Positions 15,913 to 23,530 of a stretch of DNA of 64,000 nt are shown piece after piece. The stretch is from Tranquillimonas rosea (GTDB lineage Bacteria > Pseudomonadota > Alphaproteobacteria > Rhodobacterales > Rhodobacteraceae). Position 1 is the first letter of the stretch, and every line of letters begins with the position of its first letter. Both the position numbers and the translations under genes were made by a program. Where the stretch lies: NCBI RefSeq assembly GCF_900111315.1, contig NZ_FOGU01000016.1, forward strand, positions 1 to 64,000, given 5' to 3'. The notes under the pieces are model-generated. The model worked only from the letters and a program-made list of their open reading frames with translations. It was not told the DNA's origin and ran no database searches.

Positions 15913-16584
15913 ATGCTGAGCAGACGCCATTTCATCACAACGACCGCCGCGATGTTCTCCGCACCGGTCGCTGGCCCCCTTCTTGCAAGCACTTGGCCGA
16001 CGGAGGCGCAGAAGGCCGCCTGGGACGCGCAGGTGACGCCGGCGAACTACGACCCGGCCACGACGAACCCCTGGGGTCTGCACCCGCGACTGCTGCCGCA
16101 GCGAGTCGAGGCGCGGCCCGGTCTCGTGCCCGGCGACATCCATGTCGATGCCACCGCACGCTATCTCTACCATATCGAGCCCGGCGGTACGGCGATGCGG
16201 TACGGCGTGGCCATCGGTGAGGGTGGGCTCTACGAGCCGGGCACCTACACGATCCGCCGGAAGGTGAGGTGGCCGCACTGGACGCCGACGCAGAACATGA
16301 TCCGCCGAGAGCCGGAAGCCTACGCGCAGTATGAGGACGGGATGGAACCTGGCCCCGAGAACGCGCTCGGGTCGCGCGCGCTCTATCTCTATGTCGGTGA
16401 GCGCGACACCTACCTTCGGATCCACGGCACACCCCACCCGCGCTCGATCGGCTCCCGCGCGAGCTCGGGGTGCGTGCGCATGGTGATGCCCCACATCAAC
16501 GACCTCTACGAGCAGGTCGAAACCGGCGTGACAGCCGTCCTCTATCCGGCTGAAAACGACGGCCCCGTGACGGCGCATAGCTGA
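15913..16584 (+). CDS. L,D-transpeptidase (YkuD domain)
   Basis: 223 residues. The N-terminus MLSRRHFITTTAAMF with a following AGPLLAS site is a Tat-type signal peptide. The YkuD domain ends with the catalytic signature: histidine in LRIHGTPHP and the Cys in SRASSGCVRMV. These enzymes make 3-3 crosslinks in peptidoglycan or attach lipoproteins to it. It is transcribed away from the zip-lspA-lnt operon and sits among other envelope genes (an M23 peptidase and a lipoprotein are nearby). A cell-wall strengthening role under metal stress is inferred from context. Confidence 0.88.
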   Translation: MLSRRHFITTTAAMFSAPVAGPLLASTWPTEAQKAAWDAQVTPANYDPATTNPWGLHPRLLPQRVEARPGLVPGDIHVDATARYLYHIEPGGTAMRYGVAIGEGGLYEPGTYTIRRKVRWPHWTPTQNMIRREPEAYAQYEDGMEPGPENALGSRALYLYVGERDTYLRIHGTPHPRSIGSRASSGCVRMVMPHINDLYEQVETGVTAVLYPAENDGPVTAHS

Positions 16585-16732
16585 TCGCCTCGCGCGCCCA
16601 CACGCACCGCTTTTCGCGAAAGGCGGTTGCGCTAGGCTGCCACTGTCTCCCACGCACCTCCCAGTCCACGGGGGCTGAAGGCACCAACGGCCATTTAAGG
16701 TCGCGTGCCATGAGGGTGTTAAGCACATGCCG

Positions 16733-17035
16733 TCAGCTCGTAGCCTGCGCCGTACGCGCAGTGCAGATCGGGCCCCCTTCCGGCGTTCGGAGCGGCAGCA
16801 TCGTTGTCTCGACCGGCCCGACATGGCGGTACCAGTAACAGCCGTCCTCTGGCCGAAGTACTACGGTTTGCACATTCTGATATGGGGCGGCCATGGCGCT
16901 CAATTGAGCCATCACGTCCTCCGAGATCGCTGCCTCCGGTTCGGCAGTCTGGACCACCGGAACGGTGCAGGCTCCGAGCACAAGCAGGCCCGCGAACAGA
17001 AGGGTTACCTTGCCGGTGGTGTGCGCTTGCGGCAT
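16733..17035 (-). CDS. Small lipoprotein of unknown function
   Basis: 100 residues with a lipobox LVLGAC at about residue 18-23, so it is a periplasmic membrane-anchored lipoprotein and a possible substrate of the plasmid-coded LspA and Lnt. The mature part has two cysteines (DGCYWYRHVG and GGPICTAR) and no recognised domain. It is the last gene of the long sco/dsb operon, 3 bp after the DUF411 gene. The convergent region 16585-16732 has no obvious terminator. Confidence 0.65.
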   Translation of the reverse strand: MPQAHTTGKVTLLFAGLLVLGACTVPVVQTAEPEAAISEDVMAQLSAMAAPYQNVQTVVLRPEDGCYWYRHVGPVETTMLPLRTPEGGPICTARTAQATS

Positions 17036-17038
17036 TGA

Positions 17039-17494
17039 TCAGTTTCCATTGTAGCTTGCGAAGACCTCAGTCGAGCCGTCATCGCGGATAAGAAAGACGT
17101 CGTAGGCTTCGCGTCGCTGGCCGAAATCCATGCCGGGGGAACCGAGAGGCATCTCCGGTACGGCCAGGCCGACGGCTTCGGGACGTTCCTCCAGAAGGCG
17201 GCGAATGTCGCTCCCCGGCACGTGTCCCTCGATCACGTAGCCGTCGACGAGCGCCGTGTGGCAGGATACCAACGGTTGCGGCACGGCGTTGTCGAGCTTG
17301 AAGCGCACGAGCGCGCCTCCGAACATGTCCTGCCCGGTCGGCGCGAAGCCGTTCTCTTTCAGATGCTCCATCCAGGCGATGCAGCAGCCACAGCCGTTGG
17401 TCTTGCGCACGTCAATTGGAGTCGCTTTTGCCAAAACCTCGGCGGCAGGAAGAAGGGCGATGGCGGTTGTCACCGCGGTGAGCAGCTTTCTCAT
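17039..17494 (-). CDS. DUF411-family metal-binding periplasmic protein, copy 1
   Basis: 151 residues with a signal peptide (cleavage near VLAKA) followed by the DUF411 pattern: TNGCGCCIAWMEHL, SCHTALVDGYVIEGHVP and PEMPLGSPGM. Members are thioredoxin-fold proteins often found next to copper resistance genes; the CGCC and SCH cysteines are candidate copper ligands. It lies 3 bp after the M23 peptidase gene in the operon that starts with SCO and DsbB. The second copy at 29300-29761 is clearly a paralogue in another operon. Confidence 0.85.
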   Translation of the reverse strand: MRKLLTAVTTAIALLPAAEVLAKATPIDVRKTNGCGCCIAWMEHLKENGFAPTGQDMFGGALVRFKLDNAVPQPLVSCHTALVDGYVIEGHVPGSDIRRLLEERPEAVGLAVPEMPLGSPGMDFGQRREAYDVFLIRDDGSTEVFASYNGN

Positions 17495-17497
17495 GGG

Positions 17498-18871
17498 TCA
17501 GAGCCTTTCCGTAGTGTTGGATGCAAGATCGCTGGCGAGCGCGTCCTCCAAGCGCGCACGCGCCTCAGTTAGCCGGTCCAGGCCTGCGTCGCCCTGCGCT
17601 TCGCCCTCGATGGCTTCCGACAGGCGCTTGTCAGAAAGTGGATCGGTCGGGCGGCCGTCCACGCGCACCTCGTAGTGCAAATTCGGCCCCGTCGCCGTTC
17701 CAGTCGCACCAACCCGGCCGATCGTGTCGCCCGCCGCGATCCGCTGACCTTCAGCGAGGCTATCGGGAACGGCGCTCAGATGTGCATAGCGTGTCATGGT
17801 TTCCGTCCCGTGAGCGATCTCGACGACGCGCCCGTAGCCGCCCCTACGCCCGATAAAGGCGATGCGCCCCGGCGCCGTCGCGCGCACTGACGTTCCGCGC
17901 GGCGCCGCGAAATCGACGCCGGTATGCATGCGCACATTGCCGTAGATGGGGTGCTTTCGCCGACCAAAGACGGAGCTAAGTCGAGCCCCCTTCACGGGCT
18001 CAGCGAAGACGCGAACCACTTCGCCGTTGAGGTACATCGTGGCGCGACCCGTGCCGTCCTCGGGCCAGACAACCTCGTAGAGTGCGTCCCCCAAATCGAG
18101 CGAAGCGAAGGCGATCTTGGGTTGTCCTATGGTATCGCCTTCGACACGCGCCTCGCGCCACAGAAGGCGAAGGGTCTCTCCCCCGCCGAGGTCACGGCGG
18201 AAATCCACCGTACCTCCCAACATCTGCGCCAGATCGACTGCGAAACGCGGCGGTATCCCGGAGTCTTCTAGCGCGGCGAAGATCGAACTCTCTATCCTGG
18301 TCGTTCCGGCCAACACCACGATCTCGGGCTCGGGAGACACGACGCGGGTCGAGAGCGTATCGCCGAACGTCGCTTCGACCCGCACGCCCTCGTCCACATC
18401 GAGCGCCACGCGGCGTGGACTGCCATTGGCAGACATCTCGACTGTCAGAACGTGGCCAGGACGCAGGCGCCGCAGATCGTATTCTGCGGAGAGCGCCAGC
18501 GACGTCTCCGCGCGGTCCGGCCCGGTGAGGCCGGCTTCGGCGAGTAGACCGTCGAGCGTATCCCCAGAGGCGATTTCACGAGACCATACGGCGGGGGGCG
18601 ACTTGATCACAGGCAAGGGATCACTGGTCGTCGGTGCAGCTGAAAGAGCCGGAGATGGAGCACTGGTAGGCGAAGCTGAAACCGCGGACACAACGTGGGG
18701 CGCCACCAGGTTCGCCTCCACAGGCGATGTTAAAGGCTCGGGACGCCAGCGGCCAGCCTCAGCCATACCCGGTGGCACCGGCTCGTTTACCGCCGCACTG
18801 GACAATGCAAGAGCCGTTACCGAGACGCCGCCCGCCATCGCCAATCCGGCCGCCCAATATCTCAACCTCAT
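17498..18871 (-). CDS. M23-family (LytM-like) metallopeptidase
   Basis: 457 residues. Signal or anchor helix at the start (GLAMAGGVSVTALALSSAA), a Pro/Ala-rich linker, a LysM/OapA-like region (about residues 95-150, SGDTLDGLLAEAGL) and a C-terminal M23 domain (about 300-410): RMHTGVDFAAPRGT gives the HxxxD zinc ligands and GPNLHYEVRVDG the final HxH-type part. It would cut peptidoglycan peptides in the periplasm. The start overlaps the SCO stop by 4 nt. Wall remodelling together with the L,D-transpeptidase is inferred. Confidence 0.88.
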   Translation of the reverse strand: MRLRYWAAGLAMAGGVSVTALALSSAAVNEPVPPGMAEAGRWRPEPLTSPVEANLVAPHVVSAVSASPTSAPSPALSAAPTTSDPLPVIKSPPAVWSREIASGDTLDGLLAEAGLTGPDRAETSLALSAEYDLRRLRPGHVLTVEMSANGSPRRVALDVDEGVRVEATFGDTLSTRVVSPEPEIVVLAGTTRIESSIFAALEDSGIPPRFAVDLAQMLGGTVDFRRDLGGGETLRLLWREARVEGDTIGQPKIAFASLDLGDALYEVVWPEDGTGRATMYLNGEVVRVFAEPVKGARLSSVFGRRKHPIYGNVRMHTGVDFAAPRGTSVRATAPGRIAFIGRRGGYGRVVEIAHGTETMTRYAHLSAVPDSLAEGQRIAAGDTIGRVGATGTATGPNLHYEVRVDGRPTDPLSDKRLSEAIEGEAQGDAGLDRLTEARARLEDALASDLASNTTERL

Positions 18872-19500
18872 GTTGCCCCCTCTGCGTCTTTTTCGTTCAT
18901 TGCACGACGGATCTTCGGCAACGCGAATTCTCTCGGTTCGTGGTAGTCGATAGTGGTCACGAAGCGTCCCTGGGCGTCGAACAGGAAGACGCTCGCCGTG
19001 TGGTTCATGGTGTAGTCGCCGCTTTCAGTCGGGACCTTTTCGTAGGTCGCGCGGAAGCCCTCGACCGCCAGAGCAATCTGCTGCTCCGGGCCGGTCCAGC
19101 CACGGATCGCCGGATGGAAATAGCCGACGTACTCCGCCATCGCATCGACATTGTCCCGCTCCGGATCGACGGTGATGAAGACAACGTTCAGTTGTTCAGC
19201 ATCCCCTTCCAAGGCGTCCAGCCAGCCGGAAATGTCTGCAAGCGTCGTCGGGCATACATCTGGACAGTAAGTGAAGCCGAAGAAGACCATTGAGGGCGAC
19301 CCAACCAGCGTATCCGGCTCGACCGAACGTCCTTCGTGATCGGTGAGTTCGAACTCCATCACGGTGAGCGGCAACGGCCGTCCGTCGTCCGGTACAGGCG
19401 CTCCGGGGCCGTCGACCTGCCACCAGCCAACGAATAGAGTGAGCGCGAGCGCACCGAGCGCCGCGGCACCGTAGCCGAGAACCGATCTGCTCTGCATCAA
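18868..19500 (-). CDS. SCO1/SenC-family copper chaperone
   Basis: 210 residues with an N-terminal membrane anchor (ALGALALTLFVGWW) and a thioredoxin-fold domain. The copper-binding motif TYCPDVCPT has Cys79 and Cys83, and the distal histidine is in YTMNHTASVFLF. SCO proteins move copper to the CuA site of cytochrome oxidase or reduce its thiols. It overlaps both the PCuAC gene upstream and the M23 gene downstream by 4 nt. With PCuAC it forms the usual copper delivery pair. Confidence 0.92.
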   Translation of the reverse strand: MMQSRSVLGYGAAALGALALTLFVGWWQVDGPGAPVPDDGRPLPLTVMEFELTDHEGRSVEPDTLVGSPSMVFFGFTYCPDVCPTTLADISGWLDALEGDAEQLNVVFITVDPERDNVDAMAEYVGYFHPAIRGWTGPEQQIALAVEGFRATYEKVPTESGDYTMNHTASVFLFDAQGRFVTTIDYHEPREFALPKIRRAMNEKDAEGAT

Positions 19501-19961
19501 TCCTCCGGCCCGCGCGCTGCGATCCCGAGGATCGGCACCTCGACCGTCGTCTCGCCGCCATCGGAGAATGTGAGCGTCATCGAAAAGCTCTCGCCCTCTT
19601 CCATTGGGCGCTGAAGCTGCATCAGCATGGCGTGCAGCCCGCCGGGTTCAAGCGCGATGGTCTCGCCAGGTGCGATGACGATATCGCCCGCCGGAGACAT
19701 CGAGCTCACGCCCTGCTCATCGGTCGCGGTCCGGTGAACCTCGGGCCTCATGGCGAGGTCCGTCAGGAGGCCGGTCAGCATGACCGGCTCGTCGCCCGCA
19801 TTGTGGACTTCCATATAAGCTGCGCCGGGGCGGGAGGTGCCGATCGAGGCCCGCGCCCAGGCGTTTTCGACGACGACATCGGCGGAGCCGGCCATTGCCG
19901 ACGTCGCAAGCATGAACGGCAGCATCAGGACTGAGCACGTGGCGTGGATGGTGTATTTCAT
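19497..19961 (-). CDS. PCu(A)C-type periplasmic copper chaperone
   Basis: 154 residues, signal peptide cleaved near TSAMA-G. The copper-binding pattern is present: His in EVHRT, Met in GVSSMSP, then GGLHAML (HxM) about 30 residues on. PCuAC hands Cu(I) to cytochrome oxidase, usually with SCO, which follows immediately with a 4-nt overlap. A 39-bp gap separates it from dsbA upstream, the only sizeable gap in this eight-gene operon. Confidence 0.92.
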   Translation of the reverse strand: MKYTIHATCSVLMLPFMLATSAMAGSADVVVENAWARASIGTSRPGAAYMEVHNAGDEPVMLTGLLTDLAMRPEVHRTATDEQGVSSMSPAGDIVIAPGETIALEPGGLHAMLMQLQRPMEEGESFSMTLTFSDGGETTVEVPILGIAARGPED

Positions 19962-20000
19962 TGCAGCTCCTTCTCGATTCTCGATTGCGCGCCCGTCGGA

Positions 20001-20660
20001 TCAGATTCCGGCGGCCTCCACTTCCGACGCGACCAGCGCCCGGAGTTGCGCCTCTCCGAATGGATCGAGCGGCTTGCCGTTGACGAAGAAGGTCGGCGTC
20101 CCGCTCACGCCGACGGTCTCGACGTCTGCTCGGTCCTGGTTGAGTATGCCGATGACGTCAGGAGCCATCATCTGCGTCTCTGCGGCTTCAGCATCTAGAC
20201 CCGCCGTGGCGGCGACCTCGAGGATCAGCCCCGGTTCCGGCGCGCCATGCGACGCCCAGCGTGGTTGCTCGCGCAGGATGGCCTCCAAAACGGGCTCATA
20301 GACACCCTGCATCCGGGCGGCTTCCAGGACGCGAATGGCCTCTTCCGAGGCTTCCCCATGGAACGGGGTGTAGCGGATCGCGAGACGGACGGCATCGCCA
20401 TGCTCAGCCATGATGTCCTTCACCACGGGATAGAAGGCACGGCAGGCCTCGCAGGCCGGATCGAAGAACTCGACGATGGTGACCGGCGCCTCTTCCGGTC
20501 CCAGAACCGGCGAATAGGGGCGCAGTAGGGCCTCCGCCTGTTCCGCCGGAACCGACGCGGTCTGCGCTACTGGCGCGGGACGGGTGGCGAACCAGGCAGC
20601 GAGCGCGAAGCCGGCGAGGGCAAGCACCAGGACTGACAGGACGAGTGATTTTCGGTTCAT
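20001..20660 (-). CDS. dsbA: DsbA-family thiol:disulfide oxidoreductase
   Basis: 219 residues from ATG 20660, which overlaps the dsbB stop by 4 nt. N-terminal signal/anchor (LVLSVLVLALAGFALAAWF), thioredoxin fold with active site DPACEACRAFYP (CxxC about residues 70-73) and the cis-proline region VSGTPTFFVNG. It would oxidise thiols in the periplasm together with the adjacent DsbB. The earlier frame opening at 21161 lies inside dsbB and is not used. DsbA/DsbB with SCO suggests an oxidative-folding unit induced with copper or other thiophilic metals. Confidence 0.9.
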   Translation of the reverse strand: MNRKSLVLSVLVLALAGFALAAWFATRPAPVAQTASVPAEQAEALLRPYSPVLGPEEAPVTIVEFFDPACEACRAFYPVVKDIMAEHGDAVRLAIRYTPFHGEASEEAIRVLEAARMQGVYEPVLEAILREQPRWASHGAPEPGLILEVAATAGLDAEAAETQMMAPDVIGILNQDRADVETVGVSGTPTFFVNGKPLDPFGEAQLRALVASEVEAAGI

Positions 20661-21082
20661 GAATGTGGTTCCTTCAAGGAAAATGCCGACAGCCCGGCGA
20701 CCAGCACGAAGGCGATGAGCGACAGAAACGGGATCGGGATGCCGAGAACCAACTGGTTGTCGTCGGTACAGGAAGGACCGGTCGCTGTGCATGGCTGGAT
20801 CGGTTCGGGAACGAGACCGACGTAGAGACCCGAGTGCCAGAGCGCGATCGCTGCTCCGCCAAGGCCGAGAGCCATGCCGTAACGCCCGATCCGGCGGTCC
20901 TGCCACCACAGCCCGAGACCCAGAACGACGGCCAGCGGGAACATGAACGCGCGCTGGTACCAACACAGAAGGCACGGCATCTGACCCAGCACCTCGCCGA
21001 TGAACAGGACGGCGAGCGATGCAGCCAGCGCCACGATCCATGCAGCGGCGAGTGCTGTATCGGCGGAAACTCTCGGCTTCAT
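20657..21082 (-). CDS. dsbB: DsbB-family disulfide bond formation protein
   Basis: 141 residues with four membrane helices. The first redox pair is in QMPCLLCWYQRA and the second periplasmic pair in QPCTATGPSCTDD. It reoxidises DsbA using quinone. The gene overlaps SCO upstream and dsbA downstream by 4 nt each, so all three are made from one message. It is of ordinary length for the alphaproteobacterial branch. Confidence 0.92.
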   Translation of the reverse strand: MKPRVSADTALAAAWIVALAASLAVLFIGEVLGQMPCLLCWYQRAFMFPLAVVLGLGLWWQDRRIGRYGMALGLGGAAIALWHSGLYVGLVPEPIQPCTATGPSCTDDNQLVLGIPIPFLSLIAFVLVAGLSAFSLKEPHS

Positions 21083-21687
21083 CTGGTGATCCGTTTACGC
21101 AGATCGGCGAGGATCTCCTCGGCTGGCGTCCCATAGCTCCAGGTTGTGACGAGGTCCGCATCCGGGCCGAACAGGAACAGGTGTGACGTGTGGCTCATCG
21201 TGTAGCCGTCTGGCGCCGAGGCCTCCTCGATTTTCTCGTAGAAGATGGGGAAGTTCTCGGCCGTTCGTTCGATCTGGTCGGGCGTTCCGGTCAGGCCGAG
21301 AATGCCAGCATTAAAAACCGGCACATAGTCGGCAAGGTTCTCCGGCGTGTCGCGCTCCGGGTCGATCGAGATGAAGAGCGGCTGAACCTGCTCCGCGTTC
21401 TCCCCTAGACCGTCCATGACCGCGGCAACCTCGGAAAGGGTGGTCGGGCAGATGTCCGGGCAATTGGCGAAGCCGAAGAAGATCAGCATCCACTGGCCCG
21501 CAAAATCCTCCTGGGTGCGGACCATCCCGCTGTGATCGGTCAGCTCGAAATTCGCTCGGAAAACGGGTTCCGTCTCGGTGCGTGCACGATCGGCACGATA
21601 ATCCGCCCAGAGAAGAAGCCAGACCAATGCCAGCGCTGCAACGCCCACCGAGGCCCAAAGTACTTTTCGAAGGAATGTCAGCGTCAC
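21079..21687 (-). CDS. SCO1/SenC-family copper chaperone, first gene of operon
   Basis: 202 residues from GTG 21687. The frame opens at 21762, but a MerR-type promoter (21722-21752) lies in that upstream stretch, so translation must begin later; this GTG gives an N-terminus VTLTFLRKVLW running into a membrane anchor. The copper motif is ANCPDICPT and the distal His is in YTMSHTSHLFLF. It leads the operon sco-dsbB-dsbA-PCuAC-sco-M23-DUF411-lipoprotein. Expression is therefore expected to follow the divergent MerR regulator. Confidence 0.88.
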   Translation of the reverse strand: MTLTFLRKVLWASVGVAALALVWLLLWADYRADRARTETEPVFRANFELTDHSGMVRTQEDFAGQWMLIFFGFANCPDICPTTLSEVAAVMDGLGENAEQVQPLFISIDPERDTPENLADYVPVFNAGILGLTGTPDQIERTAENFPIFYEKIEEASAPDGYTMSHTSHLFLFGPDADLVTTWSYGTPAEEILADLRKRITR

Positions 21688-21721
21688 GTAAACCGCCTGC
21701 CTGCCGTTTTTGATAACGGCG

Positions 21722-21752
21722 CGGATACATCCTCTAGCCACTAGAGGTTCAA
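21722..21752 (-). promoter_or_regulatory. MerR-type promoter for sco-dsb operon
   Basis: Read on the minus strand: -35 TTGAAC (21747-21752), a 19-bp spacer and -10 TATCCG (21722-21727). The spacer holds the dyad CCTCTAG-TGG-CTAGAGG (21731-21747). Over-long 19-bp spacers with a central dyad are the hallmark of promoters that MerR proteins untwist. The MerR gene lies 110 bp away, divergent. Confidence 0.8.
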
Positions 21753-21780
21753 CTCCTTTCACCGCGGCTGCCGCACTTTG

Positions 21781-21794
21781 TCACATGCATGTGA
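21781..21794. promoter_or_regulatory. Palindromic operator candidate TCACA-N4-TGTGA, copy 2
   Basis: TCACATGCATGTGA is a perfect 14-bp palindrome between the sco operon and the merR-like gene. It matches the arrangement at 15804-15817, so both divergent intergenic regions of the left half of island A carry it. Confidence 0.45.
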
Positions 21795-21862
21795 AAGCCA
21801 TGGCGTCGTTGCCAAAGCGGCCGATCGAATCTACCACGACTGTACGTTTGATGGAGGCGTAG

Positions 21863-22291
21863 ATGCTCACGATCGGCAACTTGGCGAAGAAGACCGGCAC
21901 CAAGGTGCAGACCATCCGCTACTACGAGCAGATCGAACTTATGCCCGAGCCGGGCCGGACCGAAGGCGGGCAGCGGCGCTATGGCGATGCCGAGCTCGAC
22001 CGGCTGTCCTTCATCCGCCATTCGCGCCAGCTTGGCTTTTCGCTCGATGCCATTCGAGAACTCCTGGACCTCGGCGACCATCCCAACCGGCCCTGCCATG
22101 AGGCCGATGCGATCGCGCGGCGGCAATTGAAGCAGGTGGAGCGGCGGATCGCTCGGCTCGAGGCGCTGCGCACGGAGCTGAATCGGATGGTGCATGAATG
22201 CAGCGGCGGGCGGACGGCCGATTGCCGCGTGCTCGAGGTTCTGCGCGATCACGCCGCATGCTTGACCGACCACGACGGGATCGGGGCGTGA
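21863..22291 (+). CDS. MerR-family metal-responsive regulator (CadR/ZntR/CueR group)
   Basis: 142 residues: winged-helix start IGNLAKKTGTKVQTIRYYEQ, then a dimer helix and metal loop. Cys78 sits in PNRPCHEAD where CueR has the serine that limits it to monovalent ions, while the loop C113-x7-C121 (ECSGGRTADC) has the CueR length. Cys at 78 suggests a divalent sensor (Zn/Cd/Pb). The gene is followed after 3 bp by ynfA and reads away from the sco operon promoter. It is the best candidate to act at the MerR-type promoters at 21722, 22631, 23472 and 24939. Confidence 0.85.
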   Translation: MLTIGNLAKKTGTKVQTIRYYEQIELMPEPGRTEGGQRRYGDAELDRLSFIRHSRQLGFSLDAIRELLDLGDHPNRPCHEADAIARRQLKQVERRIARLEALRTELNRMVHECSGGRTADCRVLEVLRDHAACLTDHDGIGA

Positions 22292-22294
22292 GGC

Positions 22295-22621
22295 ATGGGC
22301 GCGGCGATCGCCTATCCTCTGGCCGCGTTGGCCGAGATCGCCGGTTGCTTCGCGATCTGGGCATGGTGGCGCCTCGGGACCTCGCCGCTCTGGTTGGCCC
22401 CGGGTCTTCTTGCGCTTGCGCTCTTCGGGTGGTTACTCGCCCAAGTCGAGGCCACCGCGGCGGGGCGCGCTTTTGCGGCCTACGGGGGCGTCTATATCGC
22501 GGCCTCGGTTCTCTGGATGTGGCTGGTCGAGGGACAGCGGCCAGACAGGTGGGATGTGATTGGCACCGCGATCTGCCTTGTCGGGGCAGCGATCATCTTG
22601 GCGGCGCCGCGCCAAGTCTAG
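22295..22621 (+). CDS. YnfA-family (UPF0060) small membrane protein
   Basis: 108 residues with four membrane helices and the family signatures [27 protein letters not shown] and [15 protein letters not shown]. YnfA is a small-multidrug-resistance-like protein that often follows metal-type MerR regulators. It is 3 bp after the MerR gene, so the two are cotranscribed. A frameshifted relative lies at 24585-24891 on the opposite strand. Confidence 0.85.
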   Translation: MGAAIAYPLAALAEIAGCFAIWAWWRLGTSPLWLAPGLLALALFGWLLAQVEATAAGRAFAAYGGVYIAASVLWMWLVEGQRPDRWDVIGTAICLVGAAIILAAPRQV

Positions 22622-22630
22622 GAAATTCTC

Positions 22631-22661
22631 TTGAAGCTAAACCCGTCGTAGCCCTTAAAAG
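22631..22661 (+). promoter_or_regulatory. Weak MerR-type promoter upstream of ccdA
   Basis: TTGAAG (22631-22636), 19-bp spacer, TAAAAG (22656-22661). The spacer keeps GCTA and TAGC half sites 9 bp apart but no strong dyad. The geometry copies the clear sites at 23472 and 24939; I regard it as probable rather than certain. Confidence 0.45.
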
Positions 22662-22697
22662 CCCGTTCGACTGAGGTGCAGGAAAGGCGGCAACTGA

Positions 22698-23432
22698 ATG
22701 TTCGAAATCTCCGGTGTGGGAATCATCGCAGCCTTTTTGGGCGGGACGGTCTCGTTTCTGTCACCCTGCGTTCTGCCACTGGCTCCAGGATATGTCTCCT
22801 ATATCGCGGGGCAACCTGCTCTGGCATCGGGAACGGCGACAGCCATCGGCGACCGGGTGCGCAGTGTGATCCTGAGCCTCTGGTTCGTGCTCGGGTTTTC
22901 CACGGTCTTCGTGGCGCTCGGGGCCGGGGCAAACCTTTTGGGCGGAATGCTGCTCCGCTGGAAATACGAACTGGGTCTTGCGGGGGGCGCTCTAATCGTA
23001 CTTTTCGGGCTGGTGATGATGGGGGCGATCCGGGTCCCCGCGATGATGCGCGACACAAGGCCCGATGTCGCAACGAAAGGCGGCAACGCGGTGGGGGCTT
23101 ATCTTCTGGGTCTCGCCTTTGCCTTTGGTTGGACGCCCTGCATCGGGCCAGTGCTCGGCTCGATCCTCGCGGTGAGCACGGCATCGGGCGCGGATGGCGT
23201 GGCGCTTCTGGCCATCTATTCCGTGGGTCTGGGCGTGCCGTTCCTGCTGATCGCGCTCTTTACCAATGAAATCGCGGGCAAACTCAAACGGATCGGCGCG
23301 ACAGGCCGGTGGCTCTATCGCATTGCGGGCGGGCTGATGGTGCTGATGGGGCTCGGCGTGATGACCGGCCAGATCAACCGTCTTGCCTTTTGGTTGCTCG
23401 AAACCTTCCCGGTCCTTGGCAGCATCGGATAG
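22698..23432 (+). CDS. ccdA: CcdA/DsbD-type transmembrane thiol transporter, copy 1
   Basis: 244 residues, six to seven membrane segments. The two redox cysteines are in SFLSPCVLPLAPGY and FGWTPCIGPVLG. CcdA passes electrons from cytoplasmic thioredoxin to periplasmic thioredoxin-like proteins. This copy stands between ynfA and the CDF exporter without its own TlpA/DsbE partner, unlike the two later copies. The ending LLETFPVLGSIG is typical of the family. Confidence 0.9.
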   Translation: MFEISGVGIIAAFLGGTVSFLSPCVLPLAPGYVSYIAGQPALASGTATAIGDRVRSVILSLWFVLGFSTVFVALGAGANLLGGMLLRWKYELGLAGGALIVLFGLVMMGAIRVPAMMRDTRPDVATKGGNAVGAYLLGLAFAFGWTPCIGPVLGSILAVSTASGADGVALLAIYSVGLGVPFLLIALFTNEIAGKLKRIGATGRWLYRIAGGLMVLMGLGVMTGQINRLAFWLLETFPVLGSIG

Positions 23433-23471
23433 CCGAAGGCCCAATGTCTCGGTCGGAAGTAGTTAAAGGCA

Positions 23472-23502
23472 TTGAAGCTACAGCCACTATAGCAACTAAA
23501 TT
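23472..23502 (+). promoter_or_regulatory. MerR-type promoter for CDF exporter
   Basis: TTGAAG (23472-23477), a 19-bp spacer containing CTACAG-CCA-CTATAG, and TAAATT (23497-23502). It lies inside the longer possible frame of the exporter, which moves the exporter start downstream to GTG 23531. Confidence 0.75.
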
Positions 23503-23530
23503 GCTCCTCGACCGATTCGAGGAGCTTTCC

